This document shows, one piece after another, positions 49,858-63,368 of a stretch of 64,000 bases of DNA. The DNA is from JAPLUA01 sp964625855 (GTDB lineage Bacteria > Verrucomicrobiota > Verrucomicrobiia > Limisphaerales > UBA8199). The stretch is from NCBI GenBank assembly GCA_964625855.1, contig CAZVFC010000032.1, positions 1 to 64,000 on the forward strand, written 5' to 3'. Numbering within the stretch: position 1 is the first letter of the stretch; every line of letters begins with the position of its first letter. The notes beneath the pieces were generated by a model. The model saw nothing but the letters and a program-made list of their open reading frames with translations. It did no database searches and was not told the origin of the DNA. The translations under genes and the position numbers were made by a program.

Positions 49858-52080
49858 CTAATACGAATATACTCGGTAGAACTGCTGCACGTTCTCACGC
49901 GTCGGCGTCAAGTAGCTGATCGCGTTGCCCGTGCCCGGGATTGGCAGGCCCACGTTCTCCCAACCACTGCTCACCGCGGAAGCGGCCTGGATTTGGTAGG
50001 TCTTGTTCGACTCGGTGTTAAAGGTCACTTCCGCCGCGGTGTAGATCTGGATGGTGTTCGTGCCCCCACCCACTTGTTTGCCATTGGCCCAGACAACCCC
50101 GCCGGGGACGACGACGCCGGGCACCAGCGGATCAAGGCCCAAGGAGTACTTCAGCCAGTTGGGGATGCCGTCGTTGGCCGGCGTGGCATTGCGTGCGGCA
50201 TTGGGATTCGTGGCCCAGTTGGCGCCGAAGTACTGCTGCTGCCACCAATCGGCGATGCCGTCGCTGTTGGCGTCTCCGCTCAGGTCAGCGATGGAGGCCT
50301 TGAGCAGGCCGACGGCGTAACTCAGGTTGTGGACACCGTAGCTGCCGTCTTCCTGCACGAATCTGAAGTTGTAGGCGGCGCGCAACTGCTGCTTGGTCCA
50401 ACTCGAGCCGATGACGATGTCGTCTTTCGGCACACCGGCCGGCGGCAACAGGTAAGCCAGCTTGTTCATCAGGCCCTTCACTTCGGTCTGCACGCCCTCG
50501 ACCACGCCATTGCCATCATAATCCTGACGCTTGAAGTCGAAGCCTTCGACCTCGCCGTGGCATTTCACACAGGCCTCGGTCAATTCCACCACGTTGGTGC
50601 CGGAGTCCCATTTCATCTTGAACGTGTGCCCACCCGCGTTGAGGAAGGCTGGGCTGGACTCTGCCTCCTGCATGTGGCAGGTGGCGCAGCTATCCTGGAC
50701 CACCTCGCGATGAGCCGAACTGGGGATGTCCTTGCCGTAGGTGATCGCGTTGGCTCCGACGTACATATCGGTCTGCGGCCCGTGATGTGGACCGAACCCG
50801 CTGCTGCCGGTGGTGACCTCGACGTAGTTCGTCGCGTCACGACGGCTGATGTGGCAGTTCATGCAAATCTTCCCTTTGCCGCCATCCGCAACGACGGTTT
50901 TGTTATCCATGAGCGTCACATTGGCCAACGTTCGAAGCTGATTCGTGTTGGAGGCATCATGCGGCTCATGACAGGCGGCGCAAGTAATCACCTCGTAGGG
51001 CGTGCTCACTGCGGGTGCCCCGGCGACAAAGTTCATGAAGCCCTGCGCGGTGTGGCAGCGCCCACAAGATGAACTTGTGTGGGAACCCATTACTGCATGC
51101 TGAGAGTTGTACCATTCGGTGCCCCTAATGTGGTGTGTCGGGGCATCGTGACATTGGTTGCAGGCGCCCGAACTCAGGGTCTTGCTGATCAGGTTGGGGT
51201 CGCCGATGGGAGGAAAATTAGTCGAGCCGAGTCCATAGGCGTGTTGGCTGCCCGGTCCATGGCAATTTTCGCACTGAATATTGGCGACGTTCCGCAGCGC
51301 GGCCGGCATGGCATCCCAATTGTTGGTGTTCATAACCGTCGGGAACGTCCAGCCGGTCTGGTTGGCAATGTCGTCAAACCCGCCATTGACCGGACTGACG
51401 ATTGCATTGGTGTTGGGGTCGTAGCCAACGGTGTGACACTTGATACAGGATGCGCGATAGGTGCCGAGGTAGCCGTTGATGCCATTGGAGAAGATCATCG
51501 AGTGCCCCGTCTTGGACCAGGGGTGATACTTGTCATCCGCCTGGATGCCGCCGCTGTGGCACAGGGTGCACGTGTTCAGGCCCACGTAGGTGCCGACAGT
51601 AATCGTGGTGGACACAGTAGCCGTGCCGCTGCCGCCGGTGGTAATGGTGGCGGTGATGGTGTATTGGCCGGCAACGTCCGGACGCAGGAGGGCGCGGCCC
51701 GCAACCTGAAAGCTCGACCGGTCCTTCGGCTCATAGACGGGCACATCCGCGCCGAGCGGGCTGTTGGTGAGGAATGCCTCTGAAAGCAGCGGTCGGCTGG
51801 TGATCGCCCAAGCCACGCCGACGATGTCGGCAGGCGCGATGGCTTTGTTTACCTCCGCGTCCAGATAGACCGGCGTGCCGACACCGACCGTGGCCAGTCC
51901 GGACGAACTGGCAGTGGTGGCGGGGAGCCCATAGCTCTTGTTGGCAATCTCCCCGGGCGTCAGAGCGCGAAGGACGAGTTTGGCGTTAAGGGCCGTGGCG
52001 GCGCTCGCGGTCATCGCGGCGACCATGGTGATCAGCGCAACGGCTATCAGGCAGCGGCGCGCTTGTTTGGTTTGTTTCAT
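49858..52080 (-). CDS. Exported nine-heme cytochrome c-like protein
   Basis: 740 residues. Signal peptide (CLIAVALITMVAAMTASAA), an N-terminal beta domain, then nine CxxCH heme sites: CTLCH, CIKCH, CENCH, CNQCH, CGRCH, CAACH, CMNCH, CATCH and CVKCH between about residues 170 and 510. A helical region follows, and the last ~80 residues (YQIQAASAVSSGWENVG, QQFYRVYSY) are the beta domain shared with 8120 and 28962. Likely periplasmic or surface electron transfer, perhaps on the octaheme/nitrite-reductase-like pattern, but no catalytic site is recognised. ATG 52080 chosen over GTG 52089. Confidence 0.9.
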   Translation of the reverse strand: MKQTKQARRCLIAVALITMVAAMTASAATALNAKLVLRALTPGEIANKSYGLPATTASSSGLATVGVGTPVYLDAEVNKAIAPADIVGVAWAITSRPLLSEAFLTNSPLGADVPVYEPKDRSSFQVAGRALLRPDVAGQYTITATITTGGSGTATVSTTITVGTYVGLNTCTLCHSGGIQADDKYHPWSKTGHSMIFSNGINGYLGTYRASCIKCHTVGYDPNTNAIVSPVNGGFDDIANQTGWTFPTVMNTNNWDAMPAALRNVANIQCENCHGPGSQHAYGLGSTNFPPIGDPNLISKTLSSGACNQCHDAPTHHIRGTEWYNSQHAVMGSHTSSSCGRCHTAQGFMNFVAGAPAVSTPYEVITCAACHEPHDASNTNQLRTLANVTLMDNKTVVADGGKGKICMNCHISRRDATNYVEVTTGSSGFGPHHGPQTDMYVGANAITYGKDIPSSAHREVVQDSCATCHMQEAESSPAFLNAGGHTFKMKWDSGTNVVELTEACVKCHGEVEGFDFKRQDYDGNGVVEGVQTEVKGLMNKLAYLLPPAGVPKDDIVIGSSWTKQQLRAAYNFRFVQEDGSYGVHNLSYAVGLLKASIADLSGDANSDGIADWWQQQYFGANWATNPNAARNATPANDGIPNWLKYSLGLDPLVPGVVVPGGVVWANGKQVGGGTNTIQIYTAAEVTFNTESNKTYQIQAASAVSSGWENVGLPIPGTGNAISYLTPTRENVQQFYRVYSY

Positions 52081-52281
52081 ACTTGGCACGTGCTTGTTTC
52101 TGCTTTGGTGTTACTGGTTAACCGCGACACTAGCGAATGCCGCGTTTGTTGACCGCGGCACCGACTGGATGCAGCGTAATTCGACGCCAGCTTGGCCCGG
52201 CGGCGAGCTCGCCACCCGGGGCTTTCGTCAAAAGTATCTTTGCTTTCATTGCAAATCGTTGGTTGATCCCGCTGCGCCCGC

Positions 52282-53370
52282 CTATTGGGCCGGACAGGCC
52301 GCGGCAGCGCCCAGCGCCCAGCCGGGTGCCGACGGGACCCGGAAGTCGTCAGGCCTTTCGGGAGCCGGCGCCAGTTTGGCCATCAGCGCCGCGGTGCGCA
52401 CTTGCAGGATCGCCTGGCAGCGCGCCAACTCCTGCTCGCGTTGACGGACATTGTCGCGCACGATCGCGTCGAGGTGATCCACGTTGTAGAGATAGACGTT
52501 GTCAAGCTGGTCCACCTCGGCGTCAATGTCGCGCGGCACCGCGATGTCTATCAGGAAGAGGGGACGATTGCGGCGGGCGGCCATGACGGCAGCCACCTGA
52601 TCCCGGTGCAGAATGGTCTGGGGAGCGCCGGTCGAGCTCACCACGATGTCCGCTTCGTTCATGGCTGTCAGGCAATCGTCAAATCGCACGGCTCGTCCGC
52701 CGAATTCGGTCGCCAGATTGAGCGCGCGGTCGTAGGAACGATTCGAGACGAGCACGGAGCGGGCGCCTTTCTTGGCCAGGTGCCGGACGCAGGCTTCGCC
52801 CATCTTGCCGGCGCCAATGATCAGGACGGTCTTCGCGGAAAGGTTGTGGTCAAAGATGCGCTCAGCGAGTTCGACGGCGACGCTGCCGACGGAAGTGGCG
52901 CCGCGGCCAATATTGGTCTGAGTGCGGATTTCTTTGGCGGTCTGGAGGGCGGTCTGGAAGAGGCGGTTGGTGATCCGGCCCGTCAGTTTAGCTCCCTGGG
53001 CCGCGAGGTACGCCTGCTTGACCTGGCCGGTGATCTCGGTCTCGCCAATCACCATGGAATCCAGCCCGCTGGCCACCGCGAAGAGGTGCTGGATGGCCTC
53101 GGCGCCTTCTTTGACATAGAGGTGAGGAGTGAAATCAACGTCGCTGGCGCTCAGTTGCTGGAAAACGCGGGGCGCATTGCCGTTGACCTTTGGGGTAACC
53201 CCATAGACCTCGACGCGATTGCAGGTCGAGACCAGAACCACCTCCGCCAGATCGGCGCCGGCGCGGAGCCGGCAGCCATAGCAGGACAACCGGGAAGGAT
53301 GCACGGCCAGCTTCTCCCGCAACTCGACGGGGGCGGTTTTGTAGCTAAGGCCGGCAACGAACAGTTTCAT
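52282..53370 (-). CDS. hemA: Glutamyl-tRNA reductase
   Basis: 362 residues. First step of the C5 tetrapyrrole pathway: NADPH reduction of Glu-tRNA to glutamate-1-semialdehyde. VSTCNRVEVYG contains the nucleophile Cys, SGLDSMVIGETEITGQVKQA and GRGATSVGSVAVELAE are the catalytic-domain signatures, and VLIIGAGKMGEACVRHL starts the NADPH domain. The C-terminal dimerisation region is much shorter than usual (the protein ends soon after REQELARCQAI). It sits upstream of the heme-protein gene on the same strand, 200 bp apart. Confidence 0.92.
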   Translation of the reverse strand: MKLFVAGLSYKTAPVELREKLAVHPSRLSCYGCRLRAGADLAEVVLVSTCNRVEVYGVTPKVNGNAPRVFQQLSASDVDFTPHLYVKEGAEAIQHLFAVASGLDSMVIGETEITGQVKQAYLAAQGAKLTGRITNRLFQTALQTAKEIRTQTNIGRGATSVGSVAVELAERIFDHNLSAKTVLIIGAGKMGEACVRHLAKKGARSVLVSNRSYDRALNLATEFGGRAVRFDDCLTAMNEADIVVSSTGAPQTILHRDQVAAVMAARRNRPLFLIDIAVPRDIDAEVDQLDNVYLYNVDHLDAIVRDNVRQREQELARCQAILQVRTAALMAKLAPAPERPDDFRVPSAPGWALGAAAACPAQ

Positions 53371-53791
53371 CGGGTCGGCAGGGCAGAGACAAAGACACCG
53401 GACCGGCAAACCACCGGCGGCTGGTCAAATCTTGCGATTTGAAGCGCTAATCCAAGCTGCTCGTTTGCTATCACGGAATCAGCTTAATTTAAAGCCCTTT
53501 GGCTGCTCCTCCTCCCTTGCCATTTGCTTTACATTTTTTGCAGGAATCGGGCAAGATATGGAGAATCATCCCTAATCTTACCTGTCGGATAAGAGATTAT
53601 TGATTTATACTGCGGCAACTCGGAGGAATGGGAGGCAAGTCCAGTGGGAATAATAAACCGTTGGCTTAACGGCCTAATTAGGGAGCGTTAAGTAATGATC
53701 GGTCGAGGCGGCGCCACGGCCACCAGGGCCGGAGTGGAATGAGCTCCAGATCTGCGCTGCTGCCCAGCGCCGGGACTGCGAGTTAAGCCCG
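53371..53791. other. AT-rich intergenic region, no gene seen
   Basis: About 420 bp between hemA and btpA, clearly more AT-rich than its surroundings around 53450-53700. I see no ORF of note. A -10-like TATACT lies near 53606. A nested palindrome is listed separately. It may hold the hemA promoter or a small RNA, but I cannot assign either. Confidence 0.5.
53665..53692. promoter_or_regulatory. Nested palindrome in hemA/btpA intergenic region
   Basis: CTTAACG (53665-53671) and CGTTAAG (53686-53692) are inverted copies around the perfect 10-bp palindrome CCTAATTAGG (53673-53682). Candidate operator. Confidence 0.4.
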
Positions 53792-54586
53792 TTATCCGCG
53801 CAGGCCGCGAAAGACCTTCATGAACGCCTCCAGTCGCTGCGGGTCGAGCGCGCCAAGGAAACGTCCGCCCTGCCGGAAGGTCGAGCCGATGATGAAGCCG
53901 TCAGCCAGCGGGTAGTAGGCCCCGATGTTGTCCGGCCTCATCCCGGAGCCGACGAGGACCGGCACATACGCGTGCTTCTTGACCCCCCGCAACTCCGCCA
54001 CCGCCGGCGGCTCGGTAGTACGGGCGCCAGTGACGATCACCCCGTCCACCAGAAAGAACTCGGCTTGCTTGACCTCATCGAGAATATCAAGGTCTCCCGT
54101 CAGGGCGTGGGAGCAATGCTTCTTCTTCACATCGCCGAAGACTTTGATCTGCTCGCACCCGAGCGCCTTGCGCTGGCGCAGGAGTCTGCCCGCGCAGCCT
54201 TCGATCAACCCCGCTCCGCCGACATGGGCGAAGACATAGCCTTCAACCCGCAGGAAATCGAGGTCGGCTTCGTGCGCGATCTCGAGCGCCGTCTCATTGG
54301 CGGCTTCGAGCATCTGGATGCCAATCGGGCCGGCAAACCGGCGGCGCACTTCCACCGCCACCTGTTTCATTACCTCGACGGCGCGCGGCGGGAGCGGCGG
54401 TTTGATGTAGGGCAGGTCGTGGCTGTTCTCCAACAAGACGGCGTCCACACCGGCATTGAGGTAGTGATGCAGATCGGCGAGGGCTTGCGCGACGATTTGC
54501 TGGTCATCGCCGCCATAGCGTGGCGCGCCGGGCAGCGGGAGGAGGGCGATCATCGCGCCCAGGAACTTGTCGGGAAGAGTTCGCAT
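53792..54586 (-). CDS. btpA: BtpA/SgcQ family protein
   Basis: 264 residues. The sequence shows ALLPLPGAPRYGG, GVDAVLLENSHDLPY, QMLEAANETALEIA, DFLRVEGYVFAHVGGAGLIEG, FGDVKKKH and VLVGSGMRPDNI, the signature run of the BtpA TIM-barrel family (BtpA is needed for photosystem I stability in cyanobacteria; SgcQ lies in a sugar locus in E. coli). In a non-phototroph the role is unknown; a sugar-related enzyme is plausible next to an oxidoreductase gene. Confidence 0.88.
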   Translation of the reverse strand: MRTLPDKFLGAMIALLPLPGAPRYGGDDQQIVAQALADLHHYLNAGVDAVLLENSHDLPYIKPPLPPRAVEVMKQVAVEVRRRFAGPIGIQMLEAANETALEIAHEADLDFLRVEGYVFAHVGGAGLIEGCAGRLLRQRKALGCEQIKVFGDVKKKHCSHALTGDLDILDEVKQAEFFLVDGVIVTGARTTEPPAVAELRGVKKHAYVPVLVGSGMRPDNIGAYYPLADGFIIGSTFRQGGRFLGALDPQRLEAFMKVFRGLRG

Positions 54587-54697
54587 GTCTCGGATGCTCT
54601 TGGTTCCTATGGTCGGGGAGGGCGAACGGCCATGCGAGCCCCAATATGTCGGCGCGGACGAAAGTCAGGGCTCGCGCGGACGGTCCCCCCGCCCCCG

Positions 54698-56095
54698 CTA
54701 CGCGTTGGGCCGCTGCCAAGGTTGGCGGTAGGGGCGGCGCAGGAGCTTGGTCGCGGCGGCATCGCCGGCAACCTGGCGTTTCTGCGGATCATAGGCCAGC
54801 GGACGGCCAAGCTGCATGGCCACGTTGGCCAGGATGCAACTGGCAGTGGAAATGTGGCCTTGCTCGATGTCGGCCACCGGCCGGCCACGCCGGTCAATAG
54901 CGGCCAGAAAGTCCAGCAGGTGGCGCCGGGTGGCAGGGGCGGCGTTGAGTTCGATGCCCTTTTCGGTTACGTCCTCGGGATACTGCTCCTTCTCGTAGAG
55001 ACACTCGAAATGGATGGGCTTGGCGTTTTTGTCCAGCGGGATGAAGTCCGCGCGCATGGTGCTGGCCTTGAGCGTGCCCTTGTCGCCGTAGATGAACAGC
55101 GCCCACGGGTAGTCCGGGTCGGTCGGAGTGCCCCAGGTGCGGTGCTGCCACACGCAATTGTATTGGTCATACTCAAACGTCGCCACCTGCGTGTCGGAGA
55201 TGTTTGATTTACCCTCCTTCTGCACATAGATGCCGCCCACGGAGGCGATGCGTTTGGGCCAGCCCAGGCCCAGCATCCAGCGCACGGTATCAAACATGTG
55301 GACGCACATGTCGCCTACGATGCCGTTGCCGTACTCCGTGAAGGTCCGCCACCAGCGCACGTGGGGCAAGCCGTCGTAGGGCCGCAACGGGGCGGGGCCG
55401 GTCCACATTTCGTAGTCCAGGAAGTCCGGCACCGGCTCGACCGGCGGGTTGCCATTGGCGCGCATGTGGAAGTAACAGCACATTTCCACGTGGCCGACTT
55501 TCCCAAGCAAACCGGCCTCAACGACCTGCTTCTTCGCGTCAATCAGGTGGGGTGTGCTCTTGCGCTGCGTGCCGACCTGCACGACCCGGTTGTGCTTGCG
55601 CGCGGCGGCCAGCATGGCTTCGCCCTCCAGAACGTCCACGCTGATGGGCTTCTGCACATAGACGTCCGCTCCCGCCTCCACCGCCGCGATCATGTGCAGG
55701 GCGTGCCAGTGGTCCGGGCTGCCGATGAGGACGATGTCGAGATCTTTCTCCTTAAGCATTTGGCGGTAGTCGCCATAAGCACGCGGCCTCTGCTTCGACT
55801 TCTGACGTTGGCTGGCCATCTCCACGGCCTCGGCCAGCAAGCGTTTATCGGGGTCGCAGATGGAGACGATCTCGACGGGCGCAACCTGGACGAGGCGCCA
55901 CAGGTCGCTCTTTCCATACCAGCCGGCGCCGATCAAGCCGACGCGCCTGGACTTGCCGTGGACCAGCTCGAGCGCATCCGCGCCCAGCGACGGGAACGCA
56001 GCCAGGGCGGCGAGCGCGGAGGCGGATTGGAAGAACTGGCGGCGGCTGATGTTGAAGCTCGCACCGGACGTCGAGGCAGTAACAGGGGTTCTCAT
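54698..56095 (-). CDS. Tat-exported Gfo/Idh/MocA oxidoreductase
   Basis: 465 residues. The N-terminus has ISRRQFFQSASALAALAAF, a twin-arginine signal. The Rossmann part follows: VGLIGAGWYGKSDLW, VSICDPDKRLL, and YVQKPISVDVLEGE with the family KP motif; the C-terminal domain shows NGIVGDMCVHMFDTVRWML. It should oxidise or interconvert a sugar in the periplasm with a bound cofactor. 111 bp upstream of btpA on the same strand, so the pair may be one operon. Its promoter is at 56103-56131. Confidence 0.92.
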   Translation of the reverse strand: MRTPVTASTSGASFNISRRQFFQSASALAALAAFPSLGADALELVHGKSRRVGLIGAGWYGKSDLWRLVQVAPVEIVSICDPDKRLLAEAVEMASQRQKSKQRPRAYGDYRQMLKEKDLDIVLIGSPDHWHALHMIAAVEAGADVYVQKPISVDVLEGEAMLAAARKHNRVVQVGTQRKSTPHLIDAKKQVVEAGLLGKVGHVEMCCYFHMRANGNPPVEPVPDFLDYEMWTGPAPLRPYDGLPHVRWWRTFTEYGNGIVGDMCVHMFDTVRWMLGLGWPKRIASVGGIYVQKEGKSNISDTQVATFEYDQYNCVWQHRTWGTPTDPDYPWALFIYGDKGTLKASTMRADFIPLDKNAKPIHFECLYEKEQYPEDVTEKGIELNAAPATRRHLLDFLAAIDRRGRPVADIEQGHISTASCILANVAMQLGRPLAYDPQKRQVAGDAAATKLLRRPYRQPWQRPNA

Positions 56096-56102
56096 GCCGG
56101 GA

Positions 56103-56131
56103 TTATTAGCCAGGGTTTACGGCCGACGCAA
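56103..56131 (-). promoter_or_regulatory. Promoter of the Tat-exported oxidoreductase gene
   Basis: On the minus strand, TTGCGT (56131-56126), 17-bp spacer, TAATAA (56108-56103), then 7 bp to the ATG at 56095. Good sigma70-type spacing and a nearly leaderless start. Confidence 0.55.
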
Positions 56132-56153
56132 CAAAAGGCGTCCGAAAGTTATC

Positions 56154-56197
56154 TACGGCGTGTATACGGTGTGCATACGGCGAGTATAGGGTGAGAC
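56154..56197. promoter_or_regulatory. Four 11-bp direct repeats upstream of promoter
   Basis: Units 56154-56164 TACGGCGTGTA, 56165-56175 TACGGTGTGCA, 56176-56186 TACGGCGAGTA and 56187-56197 TAGGGTGAGAC. Consensus TAcGGyGwGyA, period one helical turn. The array begins 22 bp upstream of the -35 element of the minus-strand promoter, a typical place for activator binding. Confidence 0.55.
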
Positions 56198-56401
56198 TCC
56201 GGTGGGTGGCGCCCTATGAACCACTGAAAGTCGAGCCTTGCGCTATCGGGGGCTCCTGCGACCCGGCGAGACCACGGGTGCCAAGAAACGAGGCACCGGG
56301 GGGATGCGATAACGATGCCTGCCAGACCCAGTAGGGTGTTCACCCCATACCCCAAGCCGCCAAGAGCTGCTATAGACCTATTACATACAAGACTGACTAT
56401 T

Positions 56402-56851
56402 ATGGAAAGCGCCCGCCACTCCCAGCCGACGGTACTTTACGTTGAAGACAGCACTGACGATTTTGTCTTGCTCAAGTTGGCCAGCAGGAAATGCGGCACG
56501 CCCTTCTCCTTGCAGCACGCCGAGGATGGCGACCAGGCGATTGCTTACCTCAGTGGCACGGGTCGTTACGCCAGCCGCGAGGACCATCCCTTCCCGGACC
56601 TGGTGCTGCTGGACCTAAAGCTGCCTCGCCTCGATGGGTTCGAAGTGCTTCGATGGATTCGCGCAAATCCCGACACCAAAAGCCTGCCCGTCGTCGTCCT
56701 CGCCGGCTCCTCGTTTCGCGCTGACGTCCGCCGCGCGCTGGAGCTGGGCGCCAACTCTTACGCGACCAAGCCGGCCAAGTTTAACGAATTGGAGGTCCTG
56801 GTGGACCAAATCGCCGACGTTTGGCTGGCGCGAGAGAGAGCTCGCCCCTAA
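56402..56851 (+). CDS. Single-domain response regulator (CheY/Rcp1-like)
   Basis: 149 residues. VLYVEDSTDDFVLLKLA gives the acidic pair, DLVLLDLKLPRLDGFEVL the phosphoacceptor Asp, VVVLAGSS the switch Ser and YATKPAK the conserved Lys. There is no output domain. The long acidic loop after DQAIAYL places it in the Rcp1-type subgroup, which usually partners with hybrid or phytochrome-like kinases. No kinase is adjacent. ATG 56402 is used as the extended frame adds unrelated sequence. Confidence 0.92.
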   Translation: MESARHSQPTVLYVEDSTDDFVLLKLASRKCGTPFSLQHAEDGDQAIAYLSGTGRYASREDHPFPDLVLLDLKLPRLDGFEVLRWIRANPDTKSLPVVVLAGSSFRADVRRALELGANSYATKPAKFNELEVLVDQIADVWLARERARP

Positions 56852-57037
56852 GGCTGGGCGCCCGGCGGACTTCGGTCTTGTCGTTTCCAGCAACGCTTGC
56901 AACCTCACCTGATACCCTGTCAGTGGCTCACCCTCTGGCGGTTTGTTCGATCACTCCCTGCGCCGAATCCCAAATGAGAGGTTGCCTCGCGCGGAGCATT
57001 CGGGTAGATACTATTCACCTTTAGATCAGGTAGTAGA

Positions 57038-57053
57038 GGAGAGACGACTCTCC
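57038..57053 (+). promoter_or_regulatory. Hairpin upstream of gltB start
   Basis: GGAGAG (57038-57043) and CTCTCC (57048-57053) form a 6-bp stem with an ACGA loop ending 5 bp before the gltB ATG. The 5' arm contains the only Shine-Dalgarno-like sequence nearby. Confidence 0.4.
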
Positions 57054-57058
57054 GCAGT

Positions 57059-61696
<4,638 letters not shown>

Positions 61697-61770
61697 TGGA
61701 ATGAGCAATCACCCAGGCAGGATAACGAAGGAAGCCCGCAGGACAACATCCGGTCCTGGCGCTCGACCCA

Positions 61771-61800
61771 TTCGTCACTCGTCATCCGTCACTCGTCACT
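61771..61800. repeat. CGTCACTCGTCA microsatellite
   Basis: Short units of TCGTCACTCGTCATCCGTCA type repeat in the gltB-gltD spacer, ending next to the gltD start. No coding sense. Confidence 0.75.
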
Positions 61801-61811
61801 AGACCTCACAC

Positions 61812-63296
61812 ATGGGTAAACCCACTGGCTTCATCGAATATCTGCGCGAACTGCCCCAGGATCGCTCAGCCCTTGACCGCATTCGCGACTGGAACGAGTT
61901 CCACCTTCGGCTGAAAGAACAGAAGCTGCGTGACCAAGCCGCGCGCTGCATGGACTGCGGCATTCCCTTCTGTCATACCGGGACCCTGCTCAACGGGATG
62001 GCCTCCGGCTGCCCGATTCACAACCTCATTCCCGAGTGGAACGACCTGGTCTATCGCGGCCTTTGGCGCGAGGCCCTCGACCGCCTGCACAAGACCAACA
62101 ACTTTCCCGAGTTCACCGGCCGCGTCTGCCCCGCCCCATGCGAAGGCTCGTGTGTTCTTGGCATCAACGACCCGCCCGTAACCATCAAGAGCCTGGAGTG
62201 CGCCATCGCTGACCGCGGCTGGGAAAACGGCTGGGTCATTCCGGAGCCGCCACACGTGCGCACCGGCAAGAAGGTCGCCGTGGTCGGCTCCGGCCCGGCG
62301 GGCCTCTGCGCTGCGGCACAACTCAACCACGCAGGCCACCTCGTCACCGTCTTCGAGCGCGCCGACCGCATCGGGGGCCTCCTCGTCTATGGCATCCCGA
62401 ACATGAAGCTCGACAAACAGAAGGTTCTGCACCGCCGCATCGCCCAGATGCGTGCGGAGGGTATCCATTTCCTGACCAACACGGAAGTGGGCACGGCTTA
62501 CCCGGCGAAGAAGCTTCTCCAACAATTCGACGCGGTGCTACTCTGCACCGGTGCAGCTAAACCCCGCGATCTGCCTGTGGCTGGGCGCAACTTGAAGGGC
62601 ATCCACTTCGCCATGGACTTTCTGACTAGCAACACGCGCAGCCTCCTGGACGGCAACCAGAACGGCGACTTCATCTCCGCCGAAGGCAAGGACGTAATGG
62701 TCATCGGTGGTGGCGACACCGGCACGGATTGCGTCGGCACCGCCGTCCGACACGGCTGCAGGAGCCTGGTCCAGGTCGAAATCTTGCCGCGCCCATCCCT
62801 GGATCGCGCCCCGGACAACCCGTGGCCCGAGTGGCCGAGGATTTACCGTATAGACTATGGCCAAGAAGAGGCGGCAGCCCGGTTCGGCGCGGACCCGCGC
62901 GTCTATCTAACTACAGTCAAGCAGTTCAATCCCGACGCCCAGGGCCAGGTCAAAGAAGCCATCACTGTGGAAATCCAGTGGGAGCGAAACAACAAAGGGC
63001 AGTTCGTTCCCAAGGAAGTCCCGGGCACCGATCAGGTCCGTCCCACCCAGCTTGTGCTCCTCGCGATGGGCTTCCTCGGCCCCGAACAGCCATTACTCGA
63101 GGAACTCGGCATTGAGCGCGACGCGCGCACCAACGTGAAGGCCGGCTTCGATAAATATGCCACCAACCTTAAAGGCGTCTTCGCCGCCGGCGACTGCCGC
63201 CGCGGCCAGAGCCTGGTGGTGTGGGCCTTTAACGAAGGCCGGGGCGCCGCCCGCGAGTGCGACCGTTACCTGATGGGCAACACGAACTTGCCTTAG
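61812..63296 (+). CDS. gltD: Glutamate synthase small subunit
   Basis: 494 residues. Passes electrons from NAD(P)H to GltB. The N-terminal 4Fe-4S sites are ARCMDCGIPFCHTG, GCPIHNLIPEWND and RVCPAPCEGSCVLGIND; FAD and NADPH sites are VAVVGSGPAGLCAAAQLNHAG and VMVIGGGDTGTDCVG; GVFAAGDCRRGQSLVVWA closes the FAD domain. Complete and of usual length. The operon order gltB-gltD is standard, and a glutamate dehydrogenase gene follows 72 bp downstream. Confidence 0.97.
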   Translation: MGKPTGFIEYLRELPQDRSALDRIRDWNEFHLRLKEQKLRDQAARCMDCGIPFCHTGTLLNGMASGCPIHNLIPEWNDLVYRGLWREALDRLHKTNNFPEFTGRVCPAPCEGSCVLGINDPPVTIKSLECAIADRGWENGWVIPEPPHVRTGKKVAVVGSGPAGLCAAAQLNHAGHLVTVFERADRIGGLLVYGIPNMKLDKQKVLHRRIAQMRAEGIHFLTNTEVGTAYPAKKLLQQFDAVLLCTGAAKPRDLPVAGRNLKGIHFAMDFLTSNTRSLLDGNQNGDFISAEGKDVMVIGGGDTGTDCVGTAVRHGCRSLVQVEILPRPSLDRAPDNPWPEWPRIYRIDYGQEEAAARFGADPRVYLTTVKQFNPDAQGQVKEAITVEIQWERNNKGQFVPKEVPGTDQVRPTQLVLLAMGFLGPEQPLLEELGIERDARTNVKAGFDKYATNLKGVFAAGDCRRGQSLVVWAFNEGRGAARECDRYLMGNTNLP

Positions 63297-63334
63297 ATCG
63301 TCGGCTGATCGCTCCCCGGGCCCGCAATTCCCAC

Positions 63335-63362
63335 TTCACGGCGGGCGGTGTACCTGTATGAT
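63335..63362 (+). promoter_or_regulatory. Candidate promoter of glutamate dehydrogenase
   Basis: TTCACG at 63335-63340, 16-bp spacer, TATGAT at 63357-63362, 6 bp before the ATG at 63369. The -35 is weak, the -10 good. Confidence 0.45.
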
Positions 63363-63368
63363 CAGCGC

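Noticed and set aside
53371..53791. Cobalamin riboswitch before hemA
   Set aside because: I searched for a B12-box and its typical flanking helices in this gap and before the radical SAM cluster and found none.
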